A DNA stretch of 59,337 nucleotides from a virus. The notes below the pieces were generated by a model. It saw only the letters and a program-made list of their open reading frames with translations, had not been told where the DNA came from and did no database searches. Below, piece after piece: positions 34,623 through 42,540 of this stretch (positions within the stretch are counted from its first letter, which is position 1; the number at the start of each line of letters is the position of its first letter). The position numbers and the translations under genes are program-made. The stretch is from IMG/VR virus record IMGVR_UViG_3300033064_002408, positions 1 through 59,337 of that record. One strand, written 5' to 3'.

Positions 34623-37037
34623 ATGCGACGAACTCCAATCGTGATATGGGCGACCGCGGCCCTCAGCGTCCTGGTCCTGTCGGGGACGTTCCTTGCGGGC
34701 GCCCAGCCGTCCAGCAGCGGGCGGGGGGACCGCTACCCCACCCTGGCCTCTGACGTGACGGTCGTGGGACTCACCGGGGCGTGCGCTGGGGCGGATGATG
34801 TGCAGGCATGCCTAGAAAGCCTGGATGTAATCGCCCACACCCAGGGCACCGACCTCGGCCTGGACACGGGCGGCACCAACCCGATCACGGCGGCGACCCT
34901 CGTCACCATGGAGGGCTCCGGCGCGCAGGCGGTTGGGATAGCTGACGCACCCACGCTCGCCGTCACCAACATGACCGGCAGCGCGGCAGGGCTCGACAGC
35001 GATGCTACGGCCCACGCGTCAAGCAACGGCGGCTCCCACACCTACCTCGATCAGGCCGTCACCATCGCGGGAGTGCCTACCTTCGCGGCCCTGGACGTGG
35101 ACCTCCCCGCCGACGACAACATCACCATCGACGGGGCGAGCAACCCCCGCACTCTCGGCCTGGGCGCCCTGCTGATAGATCAGGTCCCCGCCGTAGCTGG
35201 CACCCGCGCCATCGAGCTGATGGTCAACTCCACGGGCTACAACGACACCATGGGGATGGTCATCGACTACACGGCAGACGGCTTGTCTGGGACAGCCGTT
35301 GGGATGGGTGTCGAGGTCTCCGTGGACACTGGGACGTCTACGGGGGGCGAGGTCAACGGCTTCCGCGTTGCTCGCGTCGGGACGGGGTCGGCGTCTGTTT
35401 CCGCGCTCGACGTGCTGGCTGGCGTCGATCCGATCATCCAGCGGGCGGGAGCGTCGGCGGCAGTCGAGATCGCCTTTACCTACGACGGCGGATTTACGGA
35501 TGTGACGGCGGCATTCAACTCTGACGCCAGCGACGTGCAGCTGTTCGTTTCAAACGGCGACAAGGTCTACATCGGCAATGCTGTGCCGTTCTCAGAGATC
35601 GATGTGATCTTGGCTGTTGTTGCCAGCGGGGCCGGTGTCAGGCCTGTTTTTGCCTGGTCCGATGGGGCAGCCGGGTTCACTACATTCGATGCCAACGACG
35701 GCACCAACGGATACAGAAACAACGGGGAGCATGACTGGTCTTCTACCGCTCTCGTGGGCTTGGGATGGGCGCAAGACACCGTCAACGGGCAGGCAGGCAA
35801 ATACTGGATCGAGATCACGAGGACCCAGGGGGGCGCTGGTACTCCACCGACCGAGGACACGATCCAGGTAGACGTCACGGTCGATTACGGCTGGGACAAG
35901 AGTGGTGATCTGACCGTCAACGACATCGCACCGGGTGGAACCGTAGACGGCCGGGACATCGCAGCCGACGGTACCGAGCTGGACAAGATGGTGCCGTATG
36001 ACGACCTCACAGACGGCTACGCCCCGCGCCGCAACGGCGCAGCCTGGGGCGACACCGCGACCTGCTATGCCGACGACATCACCGAACTCCTCGCCTGCCT
36101 CAGTGGCGCCAGCGCGGGCGATCTCGTCTACGCCGCGGCGGGAACCTACACCACCACCAACGCACTCGGCGTGTTCACGGTGCCCTCTGGCGTCACCTTC
36201 CAGGGCGCGGGCCGTGGGCAAACGATCCTGACGCAGGACGGCTCGCTAGCCGACGACATCGTCAAGATGGACGGGGTAGCGACCGGCACCTATGGGATCG
36301 GAGCTGCCGGCCAATGGGCGACGACCGGCACGACAGGCACGGCTGCGGATGCCGGGAACGTCGTCGCGGGTGACGTGCTGCACTTCGATGATCCGGCGAG
36401 CGGCGAGCGCATGGACACCTACGCCACGGCGAACGGGAACCCTGGCACTGGCGCCATCGCATGGCAGCACCCTCTCCCCGTGGCGCTCGGAGCGACGACG
36501 ACGGTAGCTGTCTACGGCACCTATACGCAGAACGTCACTCTGCGAGACTTCACCGTGCAAGCGGAAGCGACCGCGACGGATAGCGCGATCAGGCTCCTGG
36601 CCTCCCGCGACCTCATCATCGAGGACGTGGAGCTGCTGGGCCCGAACAGCGCGAACACTGAGCCGGCGCTCCAGCCCGTCTTTGTCGTGGGAGGCTCAAT
36701 TCACGCGACGATTGCAGATTGGGATTATCGCTCATCGGCGGCCATGACGGAGGTGTCGATGGATCTTCAGTGTCGCGGCGGCAGCGGTTCGTCGGCGTCG
36801 CTGTTCCACAACATGAACCGTGTGAGCTACTCATGGATCACGATCAATGATTCGGGCGGAACGACCACGGATGATGTCGTCTTCACTCGTGGCCACCGCA
36901 ATCAGATCTCGATCACAAGTAGCGACAACGTGACCAACGCGCTCGAACTCAACAGCAGCGACGACAATGTCTATCACCTGACTGCTCGCGGGGCGCCGTC
37001 GGACAGCGGCGTCGGTAACGTAGGAGACTCCACATGA
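34623..37037 (+). CDS. Beta-helix tail-spike-like protein with signal peptide
   Basis: 804 aa. Begins with a typical signal peptide or anchor: RR, then a hydrophobic core (IVIWATAALSVLVLSGTFLAG), and an Ala-Gln cleavage-like site about residue 27-28. Residues about 480-540 (GDLVYAAAGTYTT, FTVPSGVTFQGAGRGQTIL) start a right-handed beta-helix of the pectate-lyase type, continuing in short repeats (LRDFTVQAE, LIIEDVELLGP) to about 770. Location after the tail hub suggests a receptor-binding spike. A secretory signal is unusual for that, as spikes fold in the cytoplasm. Confidence 0.7.
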   Translation: MRRTPIVIWATAALSVLVLSGTFLAGAQPSSSGRGDRYPTLASDVTVVGLTGACAGADDVQACLESLDVIAHTQGTDLGLDTGGTNPITAATLVTMEGSGAQAVGIADAPTLAVTNMTGSAAGLDSDATAHASSNGGSHTYLDQAVTIAGVPTFAALDVDLPADDNITIDGASNPRTLGLGALLIDQVPAVAGTRAIELMVNSTGYNDTMGMVIDYTADGLSGTAVGMGVEVSVDTGTSTGGEVNGFRVARVGTGSASVSALDVLAGVDPIIQRAGASAAVEIAFTYDGGFTDVTAAFNSDASDVQLFVSNGDKVYIGNAVPFSEIDVILAVVASGAGVRPVFAWSDGAAGFTTFDANDGTNGYRNNGEHDWSSTALVGLGWAQDTVNGQAGKYWIEITRTQGGAGTPPTEDTIQVDVTVDYGWDKSGDLTVNDIAPGGTVDGRDIAADGTELDKMVPYDDLTDGYAPRRNGAAWGDTATCYADDITELLACLSGASAGDLVYAAAGTYTTTNALGVFTVPSGVTFQGAGRGQTILTQDGSLADDIVKMDGVATGTYGIGAAGQWATTGTTGTAADAGNVVAGDVLHFDDPASGERMDTYATANGNPGTGAIAWQHPLPVALGATTTVAVYGTYTQNVTLRDFTVQAEATATDSAIRLLASRDLIIEDVELLGPNSANTEPALQPVFVVGGSIHATIADWDYRSSAAMTEVSMDLQCRGGSGSSASLFHNMNRVSYSWITINDSGGTTTDDVVFTRGHRNQISITSSDNVTNALELNSSDDNVYHLTARGAPSDSGVGNVGDST

Positions 37038-37465
37038 GATGCCTCACACTGATCCTCGCGCTGTCCATCGTCGGCGCTGCGTCAGCCCAGCCAGACCGCT
37101 ACAACCTCGGCGTCCATGAAGATGGCACCTATTGCGCCGAAGGCCCAACCGTCCAGGTGTACCCGCCCGAGGCCGTGCTGGTGGACGGCGAGATCCGCTA
37201 CACCGACGCCGATGACGTGCTCCACGTGCTGGAGTGCAAGGGCGGCGCCGTGTCGCTGGAGCCCACGCAGTGGAAGAAGCTACCCGACGATCCGCATTTC
37301 GTGGTCCCCGTGGACTGGGCGAAGGGCGAAGACGGCGATCCGGAGCCCCGTAAGAAGCCGCTGCCCGAGAAGGCGAACGGCACCCCTGTCGCCGTGGCCG
37401 TCGGCGGCGCTGGCCTGACCGGCGTTGCTCTCGCTGCGTGGCTGCGGTCCAAGCGGGCTACCTGA
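37034..37465 (+). CDS. Secreted/membrane protein, 143 aa
   Basis: Signal peptide (MRCLTLILALSIVGAASA, predicted cleavage after Ala18), a periplasmic domain, and a C-terminal hydrophobic segment (about 121-137, VAVAVGGAGLTGVALAAWL) followed by KR, so type-I membrane topology. Located between spike and endolysin, coupled to both by four-base and three-base overlaps. Could be a spanin-like or lysis-timing protein. Confidence 0.65.
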   Translation: MRCLTLILALSIVGAASAQPDRYNLGVHEDGTYCAEGPTVQVYPPEAVLVDGEIRYTDADDVLHVLECKGGAVSLEPTQWKKLPDDPHFVVPVDWAKGEDGDPEPRKKPLPEKANGTPVAVAVGGAGLTGVALAAWLRSKRAT

Positions 37466-38088
37466 TGCCCCTCATTCTCTCCCGTGACCACCAGGGCAAG
37501 CCAGGGCGCCGACGTAACGACGTGGGTGCGGCCCGTGACCTCGACGGCGACGGCGACATCGACCGAGACGAAGAGGAAGCGTACCTCACCGAGGGCTACA
37601 TCCAGGGCGCGACCTTGGCCATGTGCGAGCCCTCCCGCTACTGCCCGTCACCTGTGCTGACCCTCGGCCCGTACAGCGAGCGCCACGCCCTCTCCAACGC
37701 CCTCGCCGAGCGGTGCTCACTGCTGCCCTTCGCGTACATCGCGTGCCACGTGAACGCGGGTGGAGGCGACTTCGGGCTGGTCTTCCACGACCACCGCAGC
37801 GCGGGCGGGAAGAAGCTCGCCCTATCCATCGCCGCGAGGCTGTCGGCTGCGTGCCCTGAGTTGCGCGAGGTCCAGGTGCGTGCGTGCTGCCCCGACGACT
37901 GGACCCGCAACGCGTACAGCACCATCAGGGGCATCTACGCCGGCCCCAGCAACCTCGCCGGGGTATGCTTCGAGCCCGGGTTCATCGACTGCGCCAAGCA
38001 CGCGCCACTGTGGAAGCCCGAGGGCCTGATGAGGATCGGTGACGCTCTGGGTGACGGCGCCTTCTCGTTCATGTATCCAGCCCCCTGA
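37465..38088 (+). CDS. Endolysin: N-acetylmuramoyl-L-alanine amidase with EF-hand-like loop
   Basis: 207 aa. Fits the zinc amidase_3 fold: His9 (RDHQGK), a second His at 95 in ACHVNAG, and a C-terminal catalytic Glu170 in VCFEPGF. This cuts the amide bond between muramic acid and the peptide. An insertion at residues 25-36, DLDGDGDIDRDE, is a perfect 12-residue EF-hand loop (D1, D3, D5, G6, I8, E12). No signal peptide, so it needs a holin to reach the wall. ATG 37465 overlaps the previous TGA. Confidence 0.82.
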   Translation: MPLILSRDHQGKPGRRRNDVGAARDLDGDGDIDRDEEEAYLTEGYIQGATLAMCEPSRYCPSPVLTLGPYSERHALSNALAERCSLLPFAYIACHVNAGGGDFGLVFHDHRSAGGKKLALSIAARLSAACPELREVQVRACCPDDWTRNAYSTIRGIYAGPSNLAGVCFEPGFIDCAKHAPLWKPEGLMRIGDALGDGAFSFMYPAP

Positions 38089-38096
38089 CCCCCTCC

Positions 38097-38150
38097 CCCA
38101 CCGCTGCCGCTCTGGCTATCCGCAAGCTGCTGTTGAGGCTGTGCGGTGGG
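38097..38150. terminator. Possible bidirectional terminator
   Basis: Inverted repeat CCCACCGC (38097-38104) and GCGGTGGG (38143-38150) between the end of the endolysin and the end of the minus-strand gene. Loop is long (38 nt), so it is a weak candidate, but the converging genes make termination likely here. Confidence 0.4.
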
Positions 38151-38164
38151 TGGAGGCTTGCGCG

Positions 38165-38662
38165 CTAGCCGTACATCGAGGCGAGAATCCACCGAGGCGT
38201 CGTGTTGGGCTTGTCAGCCTCGATTCGCCCGACTCCATCGCAGGTTGTGCATGGCTCCCCGTCTTCCTCTCCTGTTCCGTCACACGACCAGCACGGCGGC
38301 CCCTTGTCGAGACCCAGGATCTCCGCGACCTTCGCCAGCTTCGCGTCCCAGTCCGGCTGCACGGACAACTCAGCAGGATCGATGTCCAGCGGGCTTCCGC
38401 GCCACGCCCTCTTGAGCGTCCCCGCGATACAGAAGACTGGCGAGTAGTACTCGTATGAGCAGTGTCCATGGACCTCGATACCGAGTTCGTCCCGCAGCCA
38501 TCCCGTCGCGTACACACCGGACGGTAGCGTTGCTCCCATCTTTTCGATGATGAGATCTCCCCAATCGCTGTCTGTGTCGTCTGGATCTTCGACGTATGAG
38601 CCCGCGTCTTCGTGGTCGATCTCGAACCCGTAGAAAAGCATCCCGTCTGAACTGATCCCCAT
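38165..38662 (-). CDS. Hypothetical protein with DnaJ-like zinc motif, 165 aa
   Basis: Second gene of the left minus-strand operon. N-terminal acidic alpha/beta domain; residues about 124-146 carry CWSCDGTG and CTTCDGVG, the C-x2-C-x-G-x-G repeats of DnaJ zinc domains. Ribosome site GAGGAG upstream of the ATG. Function unknown. Confidence 0.65.
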   Translation of the reverse strand: MGISSDGMLFYGFEIDHEDAGSYVEDPDDTDSDWGDLIIEKMGATLPSGVYATGWLRDELGIEVHGHCSYEYYSPVFCIAGTLKRAWRGSPLDIDPAELSVQPDWDAKLAKVAEILGLDKGPPCWSCDGTGEEDGEPCTTCDGVGRIEADKPNTTPRWILASMYG

Positions 38663-38723
38663 GATCTCCTCCTCGCCACCCCCCAGCCTGCAAGCCGGGG
38701 GTCGGTTTCAAGCCGTCGAGGGC

Positions 38724-39347
38724 TTACTTGGTTGCGGCGTCCTGGTGCTTCTGTGCGATGGAGTTGACGCGCTCTATATCGGACTCGTTTCCCTCTAGCG
38801 CCGACTGAAGGATCTTTACGGTTTCGTCGAAGCAGATCCCCTCGTCACTGCATCCACTAAAAAACGGTGCAAACCGATCCGCGAAACCCTGTCCCTTCGC
38901 GGTGTACCGAACCTTGAGATCGGAATCACCACTGCAGAATACGCTTGGAAGTTCGTATTCGAGTAGCCCTTCCCTGCGGTTCACTTCGAGTCCGTACGCC
39001 GCATAGAAGGCATTCATCCACGAATCAACCTCCTCGACGGTGAACGACAGAGATCCGCATTTGGTTTCCCACGCTCGCATGAAAATCAAGACGCCGAAGA
39101 GGATGCCGCCTGTTTTCCCGTCGTCGTCGTCGTCACTGTTCCACGTCTCGAACAGATCGGTGACGTGATCGATCCACTCGCTGGATGCGCATCGTATCCA
39201 TTCGATGGACGCCCCATCTCCAGCCGGAGCCCAGCCTTCCTGCGCAGCCTTGAACATCTCGATCAACGCCTCGCTGTGCGGCACCTCTCCGCCGTCTGCG
39301 TGGCACAGCCTCTCTATGCCGCTCCAGTCGATTGTTTGATCGTTCAT
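38724..39347 (-). CDS. Hypothetical protein, 207 aa
   Basis: First gene of the left minus-strand operon, transcribed from the repeat region to its right. Acidic with a hydrophobic stretch near the middle (GGILFGVLIFMRAWETKCG) that may be a helix. A mini Cys motif, FFSGCSDEGIC, follows. No family recognised. GC content is lower than in the late module, so it may have been acquired. Confidence 0.65.
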   Translation of the reverse strand: MNDQTIDWSGIERLCHADGGEVPHSEALIEMFKAAQEGWAPAGDGASIEWIRCASSEWIDHVTDLFETWNSDDDDDGKTGGILFGVLIFMRAWETKCGSLSFTVEEVDSWMNAFYAAYGLEVNRREGLLEYELPSVFCSGDSDLKVRYTAKGQGFADRFAPFFSGCSDEGICFDETVKILQSALEGNESDIERVNSIAQKHQDAATK

Positions 39348-39466
39348 CTCTCACTCCACACCGCAGTCGCCACCCGGCCGGAAGGCCAGGCTGTGAGACC
39401 GGAAGGCGCATCCAGCCGGGGGCGAACTACGGATCAGGTGTTGTTGGTGCCGGTCTCACGGGGGAG

Positions 39467-39496
39467 AGCATAGCCCAACTGCTTCAAGATGTGCAA
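39467..39496 (-). promoter_or_regulatory. Leftward promoter-like site inside a repeat
   Basis: On the complement: TTGCAC (39496-39491), 18-nt spacer, TATGCT (39472-39467). The -35 and spacer are part of the 29-bp repeat. It would drive the genes at 38724 and 38165. Confidence 0.5.
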
Positions 39497-39502
39497 CGGT
39501 TC
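39474..39502. repeat. 29-bp repeat, copy 1
   Basis: Matches 39712-39740 at 26 of 29 positions (core cttcaagatgtg). Copy 1 overlaps the -35/spacer of the leftward promoter-like site; copy 2 lacks the -10. Confidence 0.8.
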
Positions 39503-39566
39503 GTCCGTCGTCGCCGTCGATGCCGTCGCAGTCCCAACCCGTCGCCGTCGCCGTCGATCCCCAACC

Positions 39567-39582
39567 GACAGCCAGCCGACAG
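39567..39582. repeat. 16-bp repeat gacagccagccgacag, copy 1
   Basis: Exact copy at 39667-39682, 100 bp downstream. Each copy contains a near-palindromic gacag...gacag pattern. Confidence 0.85.
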
Positions 39583-39666
39583 AGCCGATCGCTGTACGTC
39601 GCCCATGTGTCATGTCGAATCCGCGATCTGTCATGTGCGATCGGGCCTCGATGTGGTAGCCCAGCG

Positions 39667-39682
39667 GACAGCCAGCCGACAG
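39667..39682. repeat. 16-bp repeat gacagccagccgacag, copy 2
   Basis: Exact match to 39567-39582; flanked by the shared sequence gatcgggcctc (39639-39649 and 39690-39700). Confidence 0.85.
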
Positions 39683-39711
39683 GGAACCGGATCGGGCCTC
39701 AGTCGCCCGCG

Positions 39712-39740
39712 CCCAACTACTTCAAGATGTGAAGCGGTTC
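39712..39740. repeat. 29-bp repeat, copy 2
   Basis: 26 of 29 identical to 39474-39502, 238 bp away. Possible operator for the same regulator. Confidence 0.8.
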
Positions 39741-39776
39741 CCCCTTCGCGCCCAACCATCCGGGATTTCCGGACTG

Positions 39777-39806
39777 TTGCGGATTCGGGGGCGGGTCGTG
39801 TAGGCT
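39777..39806 (+). promoter_or_regulatory. Rightward promoter-like site
   Basis: TTGCGG (39777-39782), 18-nt spacer, TAGGCT (39801-39806). Would transcribe the leader region and the lipoprotein gene at 39973. Confidence 0.45.
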
Positions 39807-39855
39807 TCGTGGAGAGGTTCAGGCCGAAAGGCCAGCAACTCACGGAGGGTACGTC

Positions 39856-39900
39856 ATGACACCCTGGGCGGTCGAAAGGCCGCCCGCCTTCGTTCTGTGA
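39856..39900 (+). CDS. Possible 14-aa leader peptide over a hairpin
   Basis: ATG 39856 behind ggaggg; reads MTPWAVERPPAFVL then TGA. The hairpin 39866-39885 lies within it. A small ORF overlapping a hairpin upstream of a gene is the layout of translational or attenuation control. Confidence 0.4.
   Translation: MTPWAVERPPAFVL
39866..39885 (+). terminator. GC-rich hairpin with GAAA loop
   Basis: gggcggtc, gaaa, ggccgccc: 8-bp stem with one G-U pair. A similar ggcc-gaaa-ggcc hairpin at 39822-39833 could compete with it. The following gccttcgttct is only weakly T-rich. Possible attenuator. Confidence 0.45.
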
Positions 39901-39972
39901 TACGCTCCGCTGAGTGGAGGCGCCGGGACACCGCCCGACGCCCCCGGCCCGAACCCGCAGGAGGTCCAAGCC

Positions 39973-40626
39973 ATGCGTTTAATCTACACCCTCGCGGCCC
40001 TCGCCGCCCTTCCCTTGCTACTCGGCGCGAGCTGCAACCGAACCACCGACACGCCACCGCCCGCCCCGGAGTTCACCGTCGGCGACCTGGTGATGGTGAC
40101 CGACTTCGCCAGCACAGGAGCCGAGCTCACCCGCGCGGCCCTCGTCCAGGCCGGCGACTTCGACGGCTGCATGGTGGCCAGTGGGTTCGTGGACGGACTC
40201 GCCGCGGTCCACCAGTACGCCCCTGAGATCGAGGCCGAGGTGGACGCCCCCGACGGCGTGATCACCTTCCCCGCGTGGAGCTTCGACGGCACCCCGTGTG
40301 AGTCGCTACTCCCCGCCGACTGGCCCCCGGTCGAGCCGAACCCGGAGATCGCCGCCATCGCCAGCCCGATGATCGAGAGCACCATGGGCCTCGTGTCCAT
40401 GCTGATCGAGCGTGACGCGCCGGCCGAGGGCGAGGACTGCCTGCGGGCGAAGGTTGCGGCCGCGCTGCTCAAGTCCGGCGCGAAGCAGATCCCCGCGGCC
40501 ATCGACGACGTGTGGCTGGACGCGGATCTCAAGATGGAGATCGCGGGGTTCGAGGTGGACTACTCCGGGTGCGGGGTGCTGCCTCCGAAGGTGGACGTGA
40601 TGAACCCGGTGCCGGTCAACAACTAG
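39973..40626 (+). CDS. Predicted lipoprotein, 217 aa
   Basis: Start GGAGG-linked at 39973. Signal peptide MRLIYTLAALAALPLLLGASC; Cys21 is a probable lipidation site, although the lipobox (GAS) is not ideal. The mature region begins with Pro/Thr-rich linker and has four Cys, so it may be a disulphide-bonded outer-membrane or surface lipoprotein. Fits a superinfection-exclusion or lysis accessory role; no family recognised. Confidence 0.7.
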   Translation: MRLIYTLAALAALPLLLGASCNRTTDTPPPAPEFTVGDLVMVTDFASTGAELTRAALVQAGDFDGCMVASGFVDGLAAVHQYAPEIEAEVDAPDGVITFPAWSFDGTPCESLLPADWPPVEPNPEIAAIASPMIESTMGLVSMLIERDAPAEGEDCLRAKVAAALLKSGAKQIPAAIDDVWLDADLKMEIAGFEVDYSGCGVLPPKVDVMNPVPVNN

Positions 40627-40635
40627 GAGGGCGCA

Positions 40636-40938
40636 ATGAACACCGACCCGAAAGACGAACAGGTCCCGAACGTACCACCCCCAACCGTGAAGCGTGACAA
40701 GCGCGGCGGCATCCAGGTTGACCCGTCGATGGACTGGATGAAGGGGCTCATCGCTCGCATGGTGAACATGTTCGGCGCCGAGGCGCAGGACAAGACATCG
40801 GAGCCGAGCGCCTGGAATCGCCACCAGCGCCGCAGCAAGAGCGGCCACGGTGGACGGCCAGCACGGCGCGGAAACCTGCGTCGAGGGCAGTACGGCAAGA
40901 TCCGGCGAACCATGAAGCGAGAAGCGGCGATGTGGTGA
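40636..40938 (+). CDS. Basic hypothetical protein, 100 aa
   Basis: Follows the lipoprotein with a taggagg ribosome site. Acidic/Pro start, then a strongly basic C-terminal half (NRHQRRSKSGHGG, RRGNLRRGQYGK), so nucleic-acid or phosphate binding is possible. No known family. Confidence 0.6.
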   Translation: MNTDPKDEQVPNVPPPTVKRDKRGGIQVDPSMDWMKGLIARMVNMFGAEAQDKTSEPSAWNRHQRRSKSGHGGRPARRGNLRRGQYGKIRRTMKREAAMW

Positions 40939-41333
40939 GAGGACGCCCCCTCCACCGCCTGCGCACCCAGCGCGCGCTCACCCTGCAGACGATGCTGCGG
41001 GAGGATGCTGCCGAGTACGCCGACGCCGAGATCCGGTACGTGTGGATCGCGTCGCTACACCCTGCGCCCCCAGTGGCCTACGGTACTGCCTGGATCTACG
41101 ACGGCTCCCCGGTCCAGTGGGACGGCATGGGCTACCACTGGAGGACGGGCCCCGGCAAGACCTGGACCATGATCGGCATCCGCTACCACCACGCCCGCAA
41201 GTGGTGCCGCTCCAAAGCCCGCGTCAGCAGCGGAACCCCACGCAAGCGACCGCCGACGCTGGCCGAAGTGATGGACGCGATCACTGGGTTCGTGGGCTTG
41301 GCTGGCGCGGTGGTGCCGATGTTCCGGGACTGA
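40935..41333 (+). CDS. Hypothetical protein, 132 aa
   Basis: GTG 40935 overlaps the preceding TGA (GTGA). Basic, Trp/Tyr-rich middle, and a C-terminal hydrophobic stretch (VMDAITGFVGLAGAVVPMF) that may anchor it in the membrane. Unknown. Confidence 0.6.
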   Translation: MRGRPLHRLRTQRALTLQTMLREDAAEYADAEIRYVWIASLHPAPPVAYGTAWIYDGSPVQWDGMGYHWRTGPGKTWTMIGIRYHHARKWCRSKARVSSGTPRKRPPTLAEVMDAITGFVGLAGAVVPMFRD

Positions 41334-41368
41334 GTCTGTCTGCCTGATCGTTGCACGTCTAGCCTTTT

Positions 41369-41430
41369 GCGAAAAAAGATTACGAATAGTTACGAATTCA
41401 CTTTACTCGCGTAAGCGTGGTTGTTACCTT
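41369..41430 (+). promoter_or_regulatory. Promoter module P41 with conserved upstream box
   Basis: GCGAAAAAAG (41369-41378), 23 nt, TTTACT (41402-41407), 17 nt, TACCTT (41425-41430). An upstream CGTCT lies at 41356-41360. The same layout occurs at 47308 and 49854. The expected start of transcription is 41437, exactly the A of an ATG. Confidence 0.65.
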
Positions 41431-41436
41431 TGAAGC

Positions 41437-41703
41437 ATGGAAAACACGAACAACGAAGGGCGCAACGAGATGACCAGCGGATACACCGAGATCGCCAGCA
41501 TCAACGTCGTGCTGCAGACCACCAAGGTCGCCCGCGCCTACGCAGAGGGTTTCGCCGCTGCCGTCGCCGGCCACAAGCTCCACGACTGCTACCCCATCAC
41601 CGCCAAGGCCACCTACCGCCGCGCCTTCGGTGACGGCTACCACGACGCCACGACAGGCGGCCGCTTCGGCGCATGCGGGCCGGCGAGCGTGGTGCTGGGA
41701 TGA
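41437..41703 (+). CDS. Hypothetical early-type protein, 88 aa
   Basis: Starts at ATG 41437 if leaderless, or ATG 41470 if the 33-nt segment is a leader; both are in frame. The gene at 47376 has the same two ATGs with the same spacing. The product is a small mixed protein (TTKVARAYAEGFAAAVAGHK), possibly helical. Unknown function. Probably the first gene of the P41 transcript. Confidence 0.6.
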   Translation: MENTNNEGRNEMTSGYTEIASINVVLQTTKVARAYAEGFAAAVAGHKLHDCYPITAKATYRRAFGDGYHDATTGGRFGACGPASVVLG

Positions 41704-41957
41704 AGATGGATACCCCTAGCTCTTGGGCCGATATATCCTTGATCTTCGTCCACAAGCGAGTAGACGCCGCAACTGGGCGACTTCATTCTTTCGCAAGAGA
41801 TTCGGAGAAATATCTCAATTGCCCATGCACCCTGCCTATCTTGGCGGAGTTGGGGCTTCCGTATAGCCGCGATCTGTTCAGACTACGCGAAGCTATGATC
41901 GGCCTATGGGATGACCTCTACGCTGCAGCCGATGGCGCAGATCTCTGGAGTGACTGA
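41700..41957 (+). CDS. Hypothetical protein, 85 aa
   Basis: ATG overlaps the previous stop. Acidic, helical, GC content lower than most of the genome. No motif recognised. Confidence 0.6.
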   Translation: MKMDTPSSWADISLIFVHKRVDAATGRLHSFARDSEKYLNCPCTLPILAELGLPYSRDLFRLREAMIGLWDDLYAAADGADLWSD

Positions 41958-42226
41958 TGGGTGAGCATTCAGATCCTATCCTGGCCGAAATCAGAAGGCT
42001 GAGGGAAGACGAAGCGGCTCTGGTAGAAGTCCGAGCCGCGCTTCGCACGCCCCCCGGGGCCGACGTCGTACGCTCTGCAATTGCTGTGCGTGCCCTGGCT
42101 GATAAGCTGCTTCGGTCTAATAACGAGACGTCAGGGGCAGTCTGCGAGCGATGTAATACTGAAGCCTTCTACGAGTTTGTAAACGGCATCGGCCTATGTG
42201 GCCGGTGTTCTGGAGCGTGGAAATGA
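41957..42226 (+). CDS. Hypothetical protein with zinc-like C-terminus, 89 aa
   Basis: Helical, Ala/Arg/Leu-rich N-terminus; the end carries CERCNTEAFYEF...CGRC, a four-Cys zinc site. Unknown. Confidence 0.6.
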   Translation: MGEHSDPILAEIRRLREDEAALVEVRAALRTPPGADVVRSAIAVRALADKLLRSNNETSGAVCERCNTEAFYEFVNGIGLCGRCSGAWK

Positions 42227-42438
42227 CCACCCTACGTATCATCAACACCGCCGCAGTCCGCGCCCTTCGCGCCCGCCACGGCCACCACACCCAGCAGTGC
42301 ATCGCCAACGCCATGGGCCTGCACCGCCCGCAGATCTCCGCGTGGGACCGTGACGGGTGGACGGACACGGCGATCGACCGGCTACTCCGCGCGCTCGACC
42401 TGACGCACGAGGACTTCATCCGAGAGCTGCGGCCGTAG
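42223..42438 (+). CDS. Cro/CI-like helix-turn-helix protein, 71 aa
   Basis: ATG 42223. Helices ALRARHGHHTQQCIANAMG, then LHRPQISAWDRDGWTDTAIDRLLRAL form a Cro-like HTH (residues about 14-55). It is similar in length, start (MTT) and C-terminus (EDFIRELR against EDIAREIR) to the protein at 48244, so the two are probably paralogues. Likely binds the phage operators near the P41/P47 promoters, but this is inference. Confidence 0.75.
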   Translation: MTTLRIINTAAVRALRARHGHHTQQCIANAMGLHRPQISAWDRDGWTDTAIDRLLRALDLTHEDFIRELRP

Positions 42439-42540
42439 CTCCCTATCGCCCCACCACAGCCAATCGTAGCCCTCCCGCGCATCCACGGGTACAATCGGAG
42501 CCAGCGGCCCACAGGGGCGCTCTCACGCGTGGAGGCACCC

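Larger units (their letters stand above)
39348..39972. other. Non-coding regulatory or origin-like region, 625 bp
   Basis: No long gene fits. It lies between a leftward operon and a rightward gene. It contains an inverted repeat (gtgagaccgg 39393-39402, ccggtctcac 39450-39459), a leftward promoter-like site, repeated 29-bp and 16-bp elements, runs of cgtcgccgtcg, a rightward promoter-like site, a leader micro-ORF and hairpins. Best read as a divergent control region, perhaps including an origin. Confidence 0.6.

Noticed and set aside
39434-39634. 66-aa minus-strand frame in the repeat region
   Set aside because: Covers the repeats and promoter; Arg/Thr-rich low-complexity product.
39474-39740. 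CRISPR array
   Set aside because: Only two copies of each repeat with unequal spacing; not a repeat-spacer array.
42463-42496. TACAAT before 42541 as a promoter
   Set aside because: -10 is good but the upstream region (tagccc or similar) does not resemble a -35.
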